In this document: piece after piece, positions 49,539 through 57,135 of the stretch
Layout: every line of letters starts with the position of its first letter
How positions within the stretch are numbered: position 1 is the stretch's first letter
Source: Saprospiraceae bacterium UBA2329
GTDB taxonomy: Bacteria > Bacteroidota > Bacteroidia > Chitinophagales > Saprospiraceae
Assembly: GCA_002344975.1 (NCBI GenBank)
Contig: DDUV01000032.1
Span: 58,939-122,938, forward strand
DNA length: 64,000 nt
Reading direction: 5' to 3'
Program-made: the position numbers and the translations under genes
The notes under the pieces: model-generated
Databases searched by the model: none
The model's input: the letters and a program-made list of their open reading frames with translations, nothing else
What the model was told of the DNA's origin: nothing

Positions 49539-50660
49539 ATGAAAAATATCCTGACCAAATACGCCGAGTTGCTCGTGCATTATTGCATGGAAGTAAAGCC
49601 CGGCGACCGACTGTATGTGAACAGCACCATGCTGGCCGAACCGCTCATCCGCGAGGTGTATCGCACGGCTTTGCAGGCTGGCGCCGCGGTGGATGTGGAC
49701 ATGGATTTCAGAGAGAAAAACCGCATCCTCATCAACGAAGGATCGGCTTTTGCGCAGCAGCACGTTTCGCCGGCATACCGGCAGGCCATGAGCGAGTACG
49801 AAGCCTACCTGTTCATCAAGGCCCCCTTCAACCTGCGCGAAGACAACGGCTTGAATCCCGATAACGGAGCACTGCGCCGAGAAGCCCTGAAACCCATGCA
49901 ACAGGAGTACTTCCGGCGCTCGGCCACGCGGGCGCTGAAACGCAATTTCTGCCTCTTTCCCACCGATGCCGGGGCGCAGGAAGCCGGCATGTCGCTCGAA
50001 GAGTATCAGCACTTTGTGTATAATGCCTGCCGTTTGTACGACGACAACCCGATGGAAAGCTGGCTCTCGGTGCGCCGCAATCAGCAGCAAATAGTGGACC
50101 TGCTGAACAGCCGCGAAAACATACGCTATGTGGGCGAGGGCATAGACATCCGCTTCTCTACCCAGGGCCGCGTGTGGATCAACTCGGACGGCCAAACCAA
50201 CATGCCTTCGGGCGAGGTCTATACCTCTCCGGTGGAAGACTCGGTGAACGGCGTCATCCATTTTACGCATCCATGTATATATGGCGGCCAGGAAGTGGAG
50301 GGCGTGACCCTGTGGGTGAAAGACGGCTATGTGGAAAAATGGGAGGCCAAGCGCGGCCTCGAAGTGTTGGACAGCGTGCTTCAGACAGAGGGTGCGCGCA
50401 GGTTTGGCGAGGCGGCGGTGGGAACCAACTACCGCATCAACCGTTTTACCAAAAACATCCTCTTTGATGAGAAAATCGGCGGCACGGTACACATGGCACT
50501 GGGGCAGTCTTACCTGCAAACCGGCGGCAAAAACCAGTCGGCGGTGCATTGGGACATGATAGCCGACATGAAAAACGGAGGAATGATCTATGCCGACGAC
50601 GAAAAAATCTATGAAAATGGAAATTTTTTGTTTTTAGACACAAACAGTTTGCTCGGATAG
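49539..50660 (+). CDS. M29-family aminopeptidase
   Basis: 373 residues, no signal peptide. The fold and motifs match aminopeptidase T/AmpS: SDGQTNMPSGEVYTSP with Glu226, GGTVHMALGQSY with His318, and SAVHWDMIADM with His337 and Asp339. These are the expected two-metal ligands. It removes N-terminal residues from peptides in the cytosol. The start is an ATG after AACGAACT, with the MITE-like element 49 bp upstream. The gene ends just before the -7 box of the DnaQ-like gene. Confidence 0.9.
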   Translation: MKNILTKYAELLVHYCMEVKPGDRLYVNSTMLAEPLIREVYRTALQAGAAVDVDMDFREKNRILINEGSAFAQQHVSPAYRQAMSEYEAYLFIKAPFNLREDNGLNPDNGALRREALKPMQQEYFRRSATRALKRNFCLFPTDAGAQEAGMSLEEYQHFVYNACRLYDDNPMESWLSVRRNQQQIVDLLNSRENIRYVGEGIDIRFSTQGRVWINSDGQTNMPSGEVYTSPVEDSVNGVIHFTHPCIYGGQEVEGVTLWVKDGYVEKWEAKRGLEVLDSVLQTEGARRFGEAAVGTNYRINRFTKNILFDEKIGGTVHMALGQSYLQTGGKNQSAVHWDMIADMKNGGMIYADDEKIYENGNFLFLDTNSLLG

Positions 50661-50682
50661 ATAAAAATTCAAGAAGAGCGTA

Positions 50683-50690
50683 TATTTTTG
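50683..50690 (+). promoter_or_regulatory. -7 promoter element for the DnaQ-like gene
   Basis: TATTTTTG fits TAnnTTTG, 112 nt upstream of the GTG start at 50803, so a leader of over 100 nt is implied. Confidence 0.42.
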
Positions 50691-50802
50691 CCATCCTTTA
50701 GCGAATAAGGCTTAATATTGCACTCTGCACGGTCAAACATGAAACACAACAACGATAATTTGTCTCCCAAAATCATTAACCAACTGCCAAATCCACTTAA
50801 CC

Positions 50803-51531
50803 GTGAACACTAACATTGCTTTTTTAGAGTTAAAGTATGGCAACATCTACGGCGGATACCCAAACTTCTACGCCATCAGCGAAATTGCCCTTTTAGTCTT
50901 TGAAACCGGTTCCAACCGAATCTTCCTCGAGAGTTGGGTGAACAACGCCAACGTTGAGATCGTCAATGTATATCCCAAAGTCAATGAATTGGGGCATACC
51001 ATCGGTCGTGCAAAAGAGGTGGTCAATCTCAAAACCCGCCGTCGCAAACCGTATAAAGACGATTTCCGCATGGAGGAAATGGAGTTGAAATACGCTTTCA
51101 AGCAACTCCACCCGGCCAAAATGGCCATCCGGAACTTCCTGATGAAAAACCTCAAGAAGTACCAATTCAGAGACATCATCACCTTTGACGGTCGTCGCGA
51201 CGTGTTCCTGTGCGAGCGCTCCGGGGTTAATTTCAGCCGTTACAACATCCTTGACCTGCAAAAGGTACTCAACAAAGAAACGGAGTATCTCTTCTCGCTC
51301 AACAAGTTGTCGGTGGTCATCAATTTTGAATTGGACAACTCCTATCTGCGTTCCAACAATCTCGAATACTGGCTTCATCCGATCGCGGCCCGTCAGATCA
51401 TCCCCAAATCAGCCGCTTTCGACGCTGCTCGTTTGATGATGGTTTATAACGAATATACGCAGTTTCACGAGGACTTCATGCGCCGCGGCGCCTTGCTCCT
51501 CAATAAGATTCAGAACCTGAAGGAAGAGTAA
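50803..51531 (+). CDS. Hypothetical protein, possibly a degenerate DnaQ-like (RNase H fold) protein
   Basis: 242 residues from a GTG; an in-frame TGA at 50740 limits any longer form. The N-terminus (AFLELKYGNIYGGYPNFYAI SEIAL-) has the rhythm of the DnaQ D-x-E-T-T-G strand but lacks its first Asp. IITFDGRRDVFLCE resembles H-N-x-x-F-D-x-x-F-L and keeps the second Asp. KSAAFDAARLMMVY resembles H-x-A-x-D-D-A-x-x-x-x-x-x, with Ser in place of His. So three of the positions needed for DEDDh exonuclease activity appear changed or missing. This alignment is by eye. No signal peptide or membrane helix; probably cytosolic. Function unknown. Confidence 0.55.
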   Translation: MNTNIAFLELKYGNIYGGYPNFYAISEIALLVFETGSNRIFLESWVNNANVEIVNVYPKVNELGHTIGRAKEVVNLKTRRRKPYKDDFRMEEMELKYAFKQLHPAKMAIRNFLMKNLKKYQFRDIITFDGRRDVFLCERSGVNFSRYNILDLQKVLNKETEYLFSLNKLSVVINFELDNSYLRSNNLEYWLHPIAARQIIPKSAAFDAARLMMVYNEYTQFHEDFMRRGALLLNKIQNLKEE

Positions 51532-51630
51532 GGGTTTCCTTCTTTTCCTTTCGGGACCTGTTGGTTGAGCTGCGGCGGAATGGCAATAGCGGCTTCGTAT
51601 TTATAGAGTGCGAAGTTAAAATTGTACCGC

Positions 51631-53190
51631 ATGGACAGACACGATAAAATCAGGCAATTGGTAGAGCTGCGCGAGCAGGCCCGCCTCGGCGGTGGTGAAA
51701 AACGCATCGCCGCCCAACACAGCAAAGGCAAATACACGGCCCGCGAACGCATTGAGAAGCTCCTCGACGAAGGCTCCTTCGAAGAGTACGATATGTTTGT
51801 GACCCACCGTAGCACCAACTTCGGTCTCGAAAAAGAAACCTATCTCGGCGACGGCGTCATTACCGGTCGGGGCACCATTGACGGCCGCGTGGTGTATGTC
51901 TTCTCGCAGGATTTCACGGTTTTCGGAGGTTCGCTCTCTGAAACATTCGCCCTCAAGATTTGCAAAATCATGGATCAGGCGCTCAAGGTGGGCGCTCCGG
52001 TCATAGGCATCAACGACAGCGGCGGCGCCCGCATACAGGAGGGCGTCAACTCGCTGGCGGGCTACGCTGAAATTTTCTACCGCAACATCATGGCTTCGGG
52101 GGTGGTGCCCCAGATTTCCGCCATTTTCGGCCCCTGTGCCGGCGGTGCAGTCTATTCGCCCGCGCTCACCGACATCATCATCATGAGCGATAAGACGAGC
52201 CACATGTTCGTCACCGGCCCCAAAGTAACCAAAACCGTTACCGGCGAAGACATCAGTACCGAAGACCTTGGCGGGGCAGATATACACACCGGCAAATCGG
52301 GGGTGGCACATTTCAAAGCCGAGAGCGAAGACGAGGGCCTGCTCCTCATTCGCAAAATATTGGAATACCTGCCACAGAACAACCTCGAAGACCCCATCGC
52401 CACAGAATGTACCGACCCTGTGGATCGCATGGACGACCAACTCAACGAAATCATACCCGACGACCCCAACCAGCCTTACGACGTCAAAGACATCATTCAC
52501 ATCATTGCCGACAACAGCGAATTTCTTGAGATTCAGCGGCATTGGGCCAAAAACATCGTCATCGGTTTTGCCAAATTCGGGGGTATGCCCTGCGGCATCG
52601 TGGCCAATCAGCCCAATTTCTTAGCCGGCGTACTCGACATCAACTCGGCGCGCAAGGCCGGGCGCTTTGTGCGTTTTTGCGATGCCTTCAATGTGCCTAT
52701 TCTCACTTTGGTGGACGTGCCCGGCTTCCTGCCCGGCTCTTTTCAGGAATACGGAGGCATCATTACGCATGGCGCCAAGCTGCTCTTTGCCTACGGCGAG
52801 GCTACGGTGCCGAAAATCACCATCACACTGCGCAAGTCTTATGGCGGCGCGCATGACGTGATGGGCAGCAAACAACTCCGTGCCGACATCAACTACGCCT
52901 GGCCGGGCGCTGAAATTGCCGTGATGGGAGCGCACGGCGCCATTGAGGTGTTGGAGAGTAAGGCTTTGTCGGAGTTGAAAGACCCGGAGGAGCGGGCTGC
53001 GTTTTTCAATGCCAAAGAGGAAGAGTACCGGGAGAAGTTTGCCAATCCGTTCAAAGCGGCGAGTTTCGGCTACATTGATGATATCATTGAGCCGCGCAAC
53101 ACCCGTCCGCGCATCATTCGCGCGCTGCGGGCATTGGCAAGCAAAAAAGACGTGCTGCCGCCGAAGAAACATGCGAATATTCCATTGTAA
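51631..53190 (+). CDS. mmdA: Acyl-CoA carboxyltransferase subunit (MmdA/PccB type) of a biotin-dependent decarboxylase
   Basis: 519 residues from the ATG at 51631 (MDRHDKIRQLVELREQARLG). The carboxyltransferase signatures are VIGINDSGGARIQEGVNSLAGY, GPCAGGAVYSPALTD and LVDVPGFLPGSFQEYGGIITHGAK. The C-terminal part matches MmdA/PccB. It transfers a carboxyl group between biotin and an acyl-CoA. The genes that follow (OadG-like, biotin carrier, beta subunit) indicate a membrane Na+-pumping decarboxylase, most likely for methylmalonyl-CoA; propionyl-CoA carboxylase use is an alternative. The substrate is inferred from family resemblance only. Confidence 0.88.
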   Translation: MDRHDKIRQLVELREQARLGGGEKRIAAQHSKGKYTARERIEKLLDEGSFEEYDMFVTHRSTNFGLEKETYLGDGVITGRGTIDGRVVYVFSQDFTVFGGSLSETFALKICKIMDQALKVGAPVIGINDSGGARIQEGVNSLAGYAEIFYRNIMASGVVPQISAIFGPCAGGAVYSPALTDIIIMSDKTSHMFVTGPKVTKTVTGEDISTEDLGGADIHTGKSGVAHFKAESEDEGLLLIRKILEYLPQNNLEDPIATECTDPVDRMDDQLNEIIPDDPNQPYDVKDIIHIIADNSEFLEIQRHWAKNIVIGFAKFGGMPCGIVANQPNFLAGVLDINSARKAGRFVRFCDAFNVPILTLVDVPGFLPGSFQEYGGIITHGAKLLFAYGEATVPKITITLRKSYGGAHDVMGSKQLRADINYAWPGAEIAVMGAHGAIEVLESKALSELKDPEERAAFFNAKEEEYREKFANPFKAASFGYIDDIIEPRNTRPRIIRALRALASKKDVLPPKKHANIPL

Positions 53191-53380
53191 ACCGGTAGGC
53201 GGTAGGCAGTAGCCGCGCCGTGGCGCGGGGTGCTAAGCGTAGGGTGTGCCTTCAGTAGGCAGTGGGCGGTAGGCGGTGCCAAGTGCGAGTGTTCGGTAGG
53301 CGGTTCCAACCCGGAACCTTGAACCCGAAACCCACCTTAGCCAAGGCTTCGGCGGATGAAACCCGAACCAAAAAACACTT
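53191..53380. repeat. Composite intergenic repeat array inside the decarboxylase operon
   Basis: GTAGGCGGTAGGCAGTAGCCG with CGCCGTGGCGCGGGGTGC, TAAGCGTAGGG, GTAGGCAGTGGGCGGTAGG, CCCGGAACCTTGAACCCG and GGCGGATGAAACCCGAACC. The array separates the carboxyltransferase gene from the three genes after it. Confidence 0.7.
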
Positions 53381-53384
53381 TATC

Positions 53385-53720
53385 ATGGAACAACTTTCTT
53401 ACGGCATACTCATTTCCATCGTTGGATACAGCGTCACCCTGCTGACATTGGCGCTGCTCTATTACGCGTTTCGCTACCTGCCTAAGCTCTTGCATCTTCA
53501 AATCCGCAGACGGCTTCAGAAGTTGGGGCACCACGTTGCTCACAATGAAGACCTGAGCGTAAAAGGCGATGAAGCGGCTGCTATAGCAATGGCTTTGCAT
53601 TTGTATTTCAATGAGTTGCATGATGAAGAGTCCACGCGCATCACCATCCGCAAGATTCCCAAGACCTACTCGCCCTGGAGTTCTAAAATATTCGGTATGC
53701 GCCATCCGATTCGCCGATAA
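53385..53720 (+). CDS. OadG-like small subunit of the Na+-pumping decarboxylase
   Basis: 111 residues from the ATG at 53385. One N-terminal membrane helix (YGILISIVGYSVTLLTLALLYYAF) is followed by a basic/acidic cytosolic part ending SPWSSKIFGMRHPIRR. That end resembles OadG/MmdD subunits, which bridge the carboxyltransferase to the membrane beta subunit. The gene is 11 bp before the biotin carrier gene. Short length and low conservation make the family call less certain than for its neighbours; position supports it strongly. Confidence 0.72.
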   Translation: MEQLSYGILISIVGYSVTLLTLALLYYAFRYLPKLLHLQIRRRLQKLGHHVAHNEDLSVKGDEAAAIAMALHLYFNELHDEESTRITIRKIPKTYSPWSSKIFGMRHPIRR

Positions 53721-53731
53721 ATCAGGTTTTT

Positions 53732-54169
53732 ATGAAAAAGTACAAGTTCCGCATCAAGGGCCATGATTACGAGGTGGAAATACTGTCTGCCGAAAACAAT
53801 CATGTCGAATTGGAAGTCAATGGTACCCATTATGCCGTCGAGATGCTTCGCGAAACGCCCCAGGCATCCAAGACGCCGGTACTTGTTCGCTCGGCCGTGC
53901 CGCCTCCCAAGCCGGAAGAGCGTACCATCAGTCGCAGCACAAGCACCGACACTGTGCCTGTCAAATCGCCGCTGCCCGGTACCGTCACCGCAGTGTTGGT
54001 TGCTCCCGGAGCTGTGGTGAACAAAGGCGACACGCTGCTCAAAATAGAGGCCATGAAGATGGAAAACAACATCCATGCTGAAAAGCCGGGCAAGGTGGTT
54101 TCTGTTCGGATTAAGCCCGGCGATGCGGTACTCCAAAACGATGTGTTGATTGAAATGGAAGCATCATGA
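53732..54169 (+). CDS. mmdC: Biotin carboxyl carrier protein of the decarboxylase
   Basis: 145 residues. The biotinyl domain is C-terminal: PLPGTVTAVLVAPGAVVNKG ... IEAMKMENNI, with Lys109 in the AMKM motif as the biotin site. An N-terminal beta domain (YKFRIKGHDYEVEILSAENN) and a Pro/Ser linker come before it. It carries CO2 as carboxybiotin from the carboxyltransferase to the beta subunit. Its stop overlaps the start of the beta-subunit gene (ATGA at 54166-54169), so translation is coupled. No other biotinylated protein is encoded in the window. Confidence 0.93.
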   Translation: MKKYKFRIKGHDYEVEILSAENNHVELEVNGTHYAVEMLRETPQASKTPVLVRSAVPPPKPEERTISRSTSTDTVPVKSPLPGTVTAVLVAPGAVVNKGDTLLKIEAMKMENNIHAEKPGKVVSVRIKPGDAVLQNDVLIEMEAS

Positions 54170-55470
54170 AAAAAGCAGGCGTCATCTTCTTTGTCATTGC
54201 GTTGCTGGCGACATTGCATGGCCTCATTGCCCGCTCCGATCAGCAACAGGCTGATGTTCAGTCTGAAACTACGCATCAGGTGTCCGAAGCGGTGGGTACG
54301 TTTTTTCACTACACCGGTTTTGCCAATTTCACTGCCGGGCATGGCATTATGATTGCAGTGGGCTTGCTGTTCATTTTTCTGGCCATCAAATACGAATACG
54401 AACCCCTGCTTTTGGTGCCCATCGGCACGGGCATCATCATCGGCAATATACCGTTTCAGGCGGGCGCGGGGCTGCAAATCGGCATTTACGAACCCGGCAG
54501 CGTACTCAATTATTTGTACTACGGCGTTGTCAAGGGCATTTACCCGCCGCTTATTTTTCTCGGTATCGGGGCCATGACCGACTTCAGTTCGCTCATTTCC
54601 AATCCCCGGCTCATGTTGCTGGGCGCTGCTGCGCAATTGGGCATTTTTACTACTTTTCTCGGCGCGCTCATACTGGGCTTTCATCCTGCCGAGGCCGGCG
54701 CTATCGGTATCATTGGCGGCGCAGACGGGCCAACGGCTATTTTTTTGGCATCGAGATTGGCCAACGGCGTTCGTGAAATTGGTCAGACGGTCGGCGGAGA
54801 CCCCGTTTATGCGCGCAACCTCATCGGCCCTATTGCCATAGCCGCGTACTCTTACATGGCATTGGTACCCGTCATTCAGCCGCCCATCATGCGCCTGCTC
54901 ACTACCCGCCGCGAACGCCTCATGCGCATGAAGCCGCCGCGTGCCGTCAGTCGCACCGAAAAAATGTTGTTTCCCATCGTGGGACTTATCCTCACCACGT
55001 TCATTTCGCCCAGTGCGCTGCCGCTGCTGGGTATGCTCTTTTTCGGCAATTTGCTCAAAGAATCGGGCGTCACCAAGCGCTTGGCCGAAACCTCGCGTAC
55101 AGCCCTCATAGACATTGTTACCATTATTCTGGGGCTTACGGTGGGCGCTTCTACGCAGGCCGACGTATTCCTGACGCCGCAGTCGGTTATGATTTTTGCA
55201 TTGGGAGCATTTGCATTCGGCGTTTCTACTGCCGGGGGCGTACTTTTTGCTAAAGTGATGAACCTGTTTTTGAAACCTGAAGACCGCATCAATCCGCTCA
55301 TTGGCGCGGCCGGCGTGTCGGCAGTGCCGGATAGCGCTCGTGTAGCGCAATTGGAAGGCTTACGGGAAGACCCCAGCAATCACTTGCTGATGCACGCCAT
55401 GGCGCCCAATGTGGCGGGGGTGATCGGCTCAGCGGTGGTGGCGGGGTTGCTGCTCAGTTTTTTGGGGTAA
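54166..55470 (+). CDS. mmdB: Na+-translocating decarboxylase beta subunit (OadB/MmdB)
   Basis: 434 residues with about ten membrane helices. The signature IGIIGGADGPTAIFLASRLA contains the conserved Asp187, thought to bind Na+ and protons during carboxybiotin decarboxylation. Further conserved text is NPLIGAAGVSAVPDSARVAQ and PNVAGVIGSAVVAG. The first ~60 residues (helix, then SDQQQADVQSETTHQVSEA) form an N-terminal extension. It couples decarboxylation of carboxybiotin to Na+ export. It is the last gene of the operon; repeats follow for 400 bp. Confidence 0.95.
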   Translation: MKKAGVIFFVIALLATLHGLIARSDQQQADVQSETTHQVSEAVGTFFHYTGFANFTAGHGIMIAVGLLFIFLAIKYEYEPLLLVPIGTGIIIGNIPFQAGAGLQIGIYEPGSVLNYLYYGVVKGIYPPLIFLGIGAMTDFSSLISNPRLMLLGAAAQLGIFTTFLGALILGFHPAEAGAIGIIGGADGPTAIFLASRLANGVREIGQTVGGDPVYARNLIGPIAIAAYSYMALVPVIQPPIMRLLTTRRERLMRMKPPRAVSRTEKMLFPIVGLILTTFISPSALPLLGMLFFGNLLKESGVTKRLAETSRTALIDIVTIILGLTVGASTQADVFLTPQSVMIFALGAFAFGVSTAGGVLFAKVMNLFLKPEDRINPLIGAAGVSAVPDSARVAQLEGLREDPSNHLLMHAMAPNVAGVIGSAVVAGLLLSFLG

Positions 55471-55526
55471 AGCAATGGGCGAGCGGCGGCTCCCACCCGA
55501 AACTTTGAACCCTCGCTTTATTTTCC

Positions 55527-55608
55527 GACGCTGATCCTTATGATTTTCGTGATTTCCGCTGCTCGGAGAGGGACGTAACGATCATAAAAACCTGCGTCTT
55601 TCAGCGTC
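55527..55608. repeat. 82-bp palindromic element, copy 2 (inverted relative to copy 1)
   Basis: GACGCTGATCCTTATGATTT ... CGCTGCTCGGAGAGG ... CTTTCAGCGTC. As a reverse complement it aligns end to end with 5276-5357, with about a dozen differences. It lies in the 439-bp gap after the beta-subunit gene, which also holds the repeats at 55672-55700 and 55722-55770, AACCCGGAACCTTGAACCCG and TTAGAAATCCGAAATCC words, and the -7 box at 55875. Confidence 0.8.
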
Positions 55609-55671
55609 AGAAGCCGGGTCTTGTTTTTTAGACAGGATTTTACAAGATGAACAGGATTTCGGGCAGGTCAG

Positions 55672-55700
55672 GCCGTAATTTCGGGTTACGCCCTGACTTG
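55672..55700. repeat. GTAATTTCCGGTTAC-type palindromic repeat, copy 2
   Basis: GGCCGTAATTTCGGGTTACG followed by CCCTGACTTG; parallels 35577-35609. Confidence 0.6.
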
Positions 55701-55721
55701 TCGGGCGGTTTTTTCCAGCTT

Positions 55722-55770
55722 AGTGAAGGGGTGACTGCCCCGCTAAAACTTGCCGATTCACCCCTTCACT
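55722..55770. repeat. AGTGAAGGGGTGA palindromic element, copy 2
   Basis: Arms AGTGAAGGGGTGA (55722-55734) and TCACCCCTTCACT (55758-55770) match the arms at 31973-32023; the 23-nt loop differs. Confidence 0.8.
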
Positions 55771-55874
55771 CCCCCCCAAAACCTCCAACCCGGAACCTTG
55801 AACCCGAAATCCACTTGTTCCTCCTCGAAATTAGAAATCCGAAATCCATCCGTTCCCACCCGAAAACCATTCCC

Positions 55875-55882
55875 TATCTTTG
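55875..55882 (+). promoter_or_regulatory. -7 promoter element for the KAS III-like gene
   Basis: TATCTTTG fits TAnnTTTG, 27 nt upstream of the ATG at 55910. Confidence 0.5.
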
Positions 55883-55909
55883 CGGCTCAATCATACATCT
55901 CCACAGCCT

Positions 55910-56983
55910 ATGTCACACACAGTCATCATCGGCACGGGCGCCTACCTGCCCACCGAAGTCGTTACCAACGCGGCATTTGAAACCAATGAATTTTACAATC
56001 CCGACGGCACGCCGATAGACCGGCCCACCAAAGAGATTGTAGATAAATTGGAAAGCATCACCGGTATCCGCGAGCGACGCTACGCCAAACCCGAACTGCG
56101 CAGTTCCGATATTGCCGCCATTGCTGCCCGCCGCGCCGTGGACGATGCAGGCATTGATCCCGAAACCATTGACCAGATCATCGTGGCGCACAATTTCGGC
56201 GATATTCTCAGCGGCACCCTCCAAACCGACATTCTGCCCAGCGTAGCCTCCAGAGTGAAGTATTCGCTCGGCATCAAAAACGTGCATTGCGTTCCCTACG
56301 ATGTCATTTTTGGTTGTCCCGGCTGGGTGCAGGGCCTCATTCAGGCCGATGCTTTTTTTAAAGCCGGCATTGCCAAACGCGCCCTCGTCATCGGTTCCGA
56401 AACCCTTTCCCGCATCGTGGACCCGCACGACCGCGACGCCATGATCTTCTCTGACGGCGCCGGTGCGGCTGTGTTGGAGTATCAGCCTACCGAGGGCAAA
56501 AAGGGCATCATCGCATCGGCGGTTATCTCTCACGCTCAGGAAGATACCTACTACCTCTTCATGGGGCCGACCAATAAGCCGGAATCGCCCGATAACCACC
56601 TGTATATCAAAATGCACGGGCGAAAAATATACGAGTACGCCCTGTCTCATGTGCCCACTGCCATGAAAGAATGCTTAGACCGAGCGGGCGTGCAGCACAT
56701 CAGCGAGGTGAGCAAAATTTTCATCCATCAGGCCAATGAAAAAATGGACGACGCCATCGTTCGGCGTTTGTTCCGCCTGTACAATGTGCGCGAGTACGAT
56801 GCTCAGGTGGCGCCTATGAACATTCACGATTTCGGCAACAGCTCGGTAGCTACCATTCCCACTATGTACGACATGGTGCGCCGGGGGCAATTAGGCGAAC
56901 ACCGCGTTCAGGAGGGCGATCTGGTGCTCTTTGCCTCTGTGGGCGCGGGTATGAACATCAATGCGGTGGCGTATCGGTATTGA
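55910..56983 (+). CDS. 3-oxoacyl-ACP synthase III (KAS III/FabH-like) family protein
   Basis: 357 residues from the ATG at 55910. The thiolase-fold triad is present: Cys136 (FGCPGWVQGL), His273 (IFIHQANEKM) and Asn310 (HDFGNSSVATIP). The enzyme condenses an acyl-CoA with malonyl-ACP or a related partner. It is somewhat longer than FabH, and the site text FGCPGW differs from the usual A-C-A/S-G, so a specialised role is possible (for example in an unusual lipid). No fatty-acid genes adjoin it. It has its own -7 box. Confidence 0.85.
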   Translation: MSHTVIIGTGAYLPTEVVTNAAFETNEFYNPDGTPIDRPTKEIVDKLESITGIRERRYAKPELRSSDIAAIAARRAVDDAGIDPETIDQIIVAHNFGDILSGTLQTDILPSVASRVKYSLGIKNVHCVPYDVIFGCPGWVQGLIQADAFFKAGIAKRALVIGSETLSRIVDPHDRDAMIFSDGAGAAVLEYQPTEGKKGIIASAVISHAQEDTYYLFMGPTNKPESPDNHLYIKMHGRKIYEYALSHVPTAMKECLDRAGVQHISEVSKIFIHQANEKMDDAIVRRLFRLYNVREYDAQVAPMNIHDFGNSSVATIPTMYDMVRRGQLGEHRVQEGDLVLFASVGAGMNINAVAYRY

Positions 56984-57078
56984 TTTTCGGGGGGGTAGCT
57001 TGATAGGAATGGCTTCAAGCTGCGAGCCGTAAGCAGCAGGCCGGTTGTTTGATAATTGGTGTTGGTTGTTAAACTAAT
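56984..57078. repeat. Short intergenic repeat words
   Basis: A G7 run (56988-56994) and words such as GGCTTCAAGCTGCGAGCCG, TAAGCAGCAGGCCGG and TTGATAATTGGTGTTGG resemble the arm words of the MITE-like elements. No gene. Confidence 0.4.
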
Positions 57079-57135
57079 ATGGTCGGGCAATACGTTAAGG
57101 CTTGCGTTCACACCACTCACAGACAGAAAACAGGC

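Noticed and set aside
53830..55350. 506-codon frame antisense to the biotin carrier and beta-subunit genes
   Set aside because: It spans two certain genes on the other strand and has no recognisable domain.
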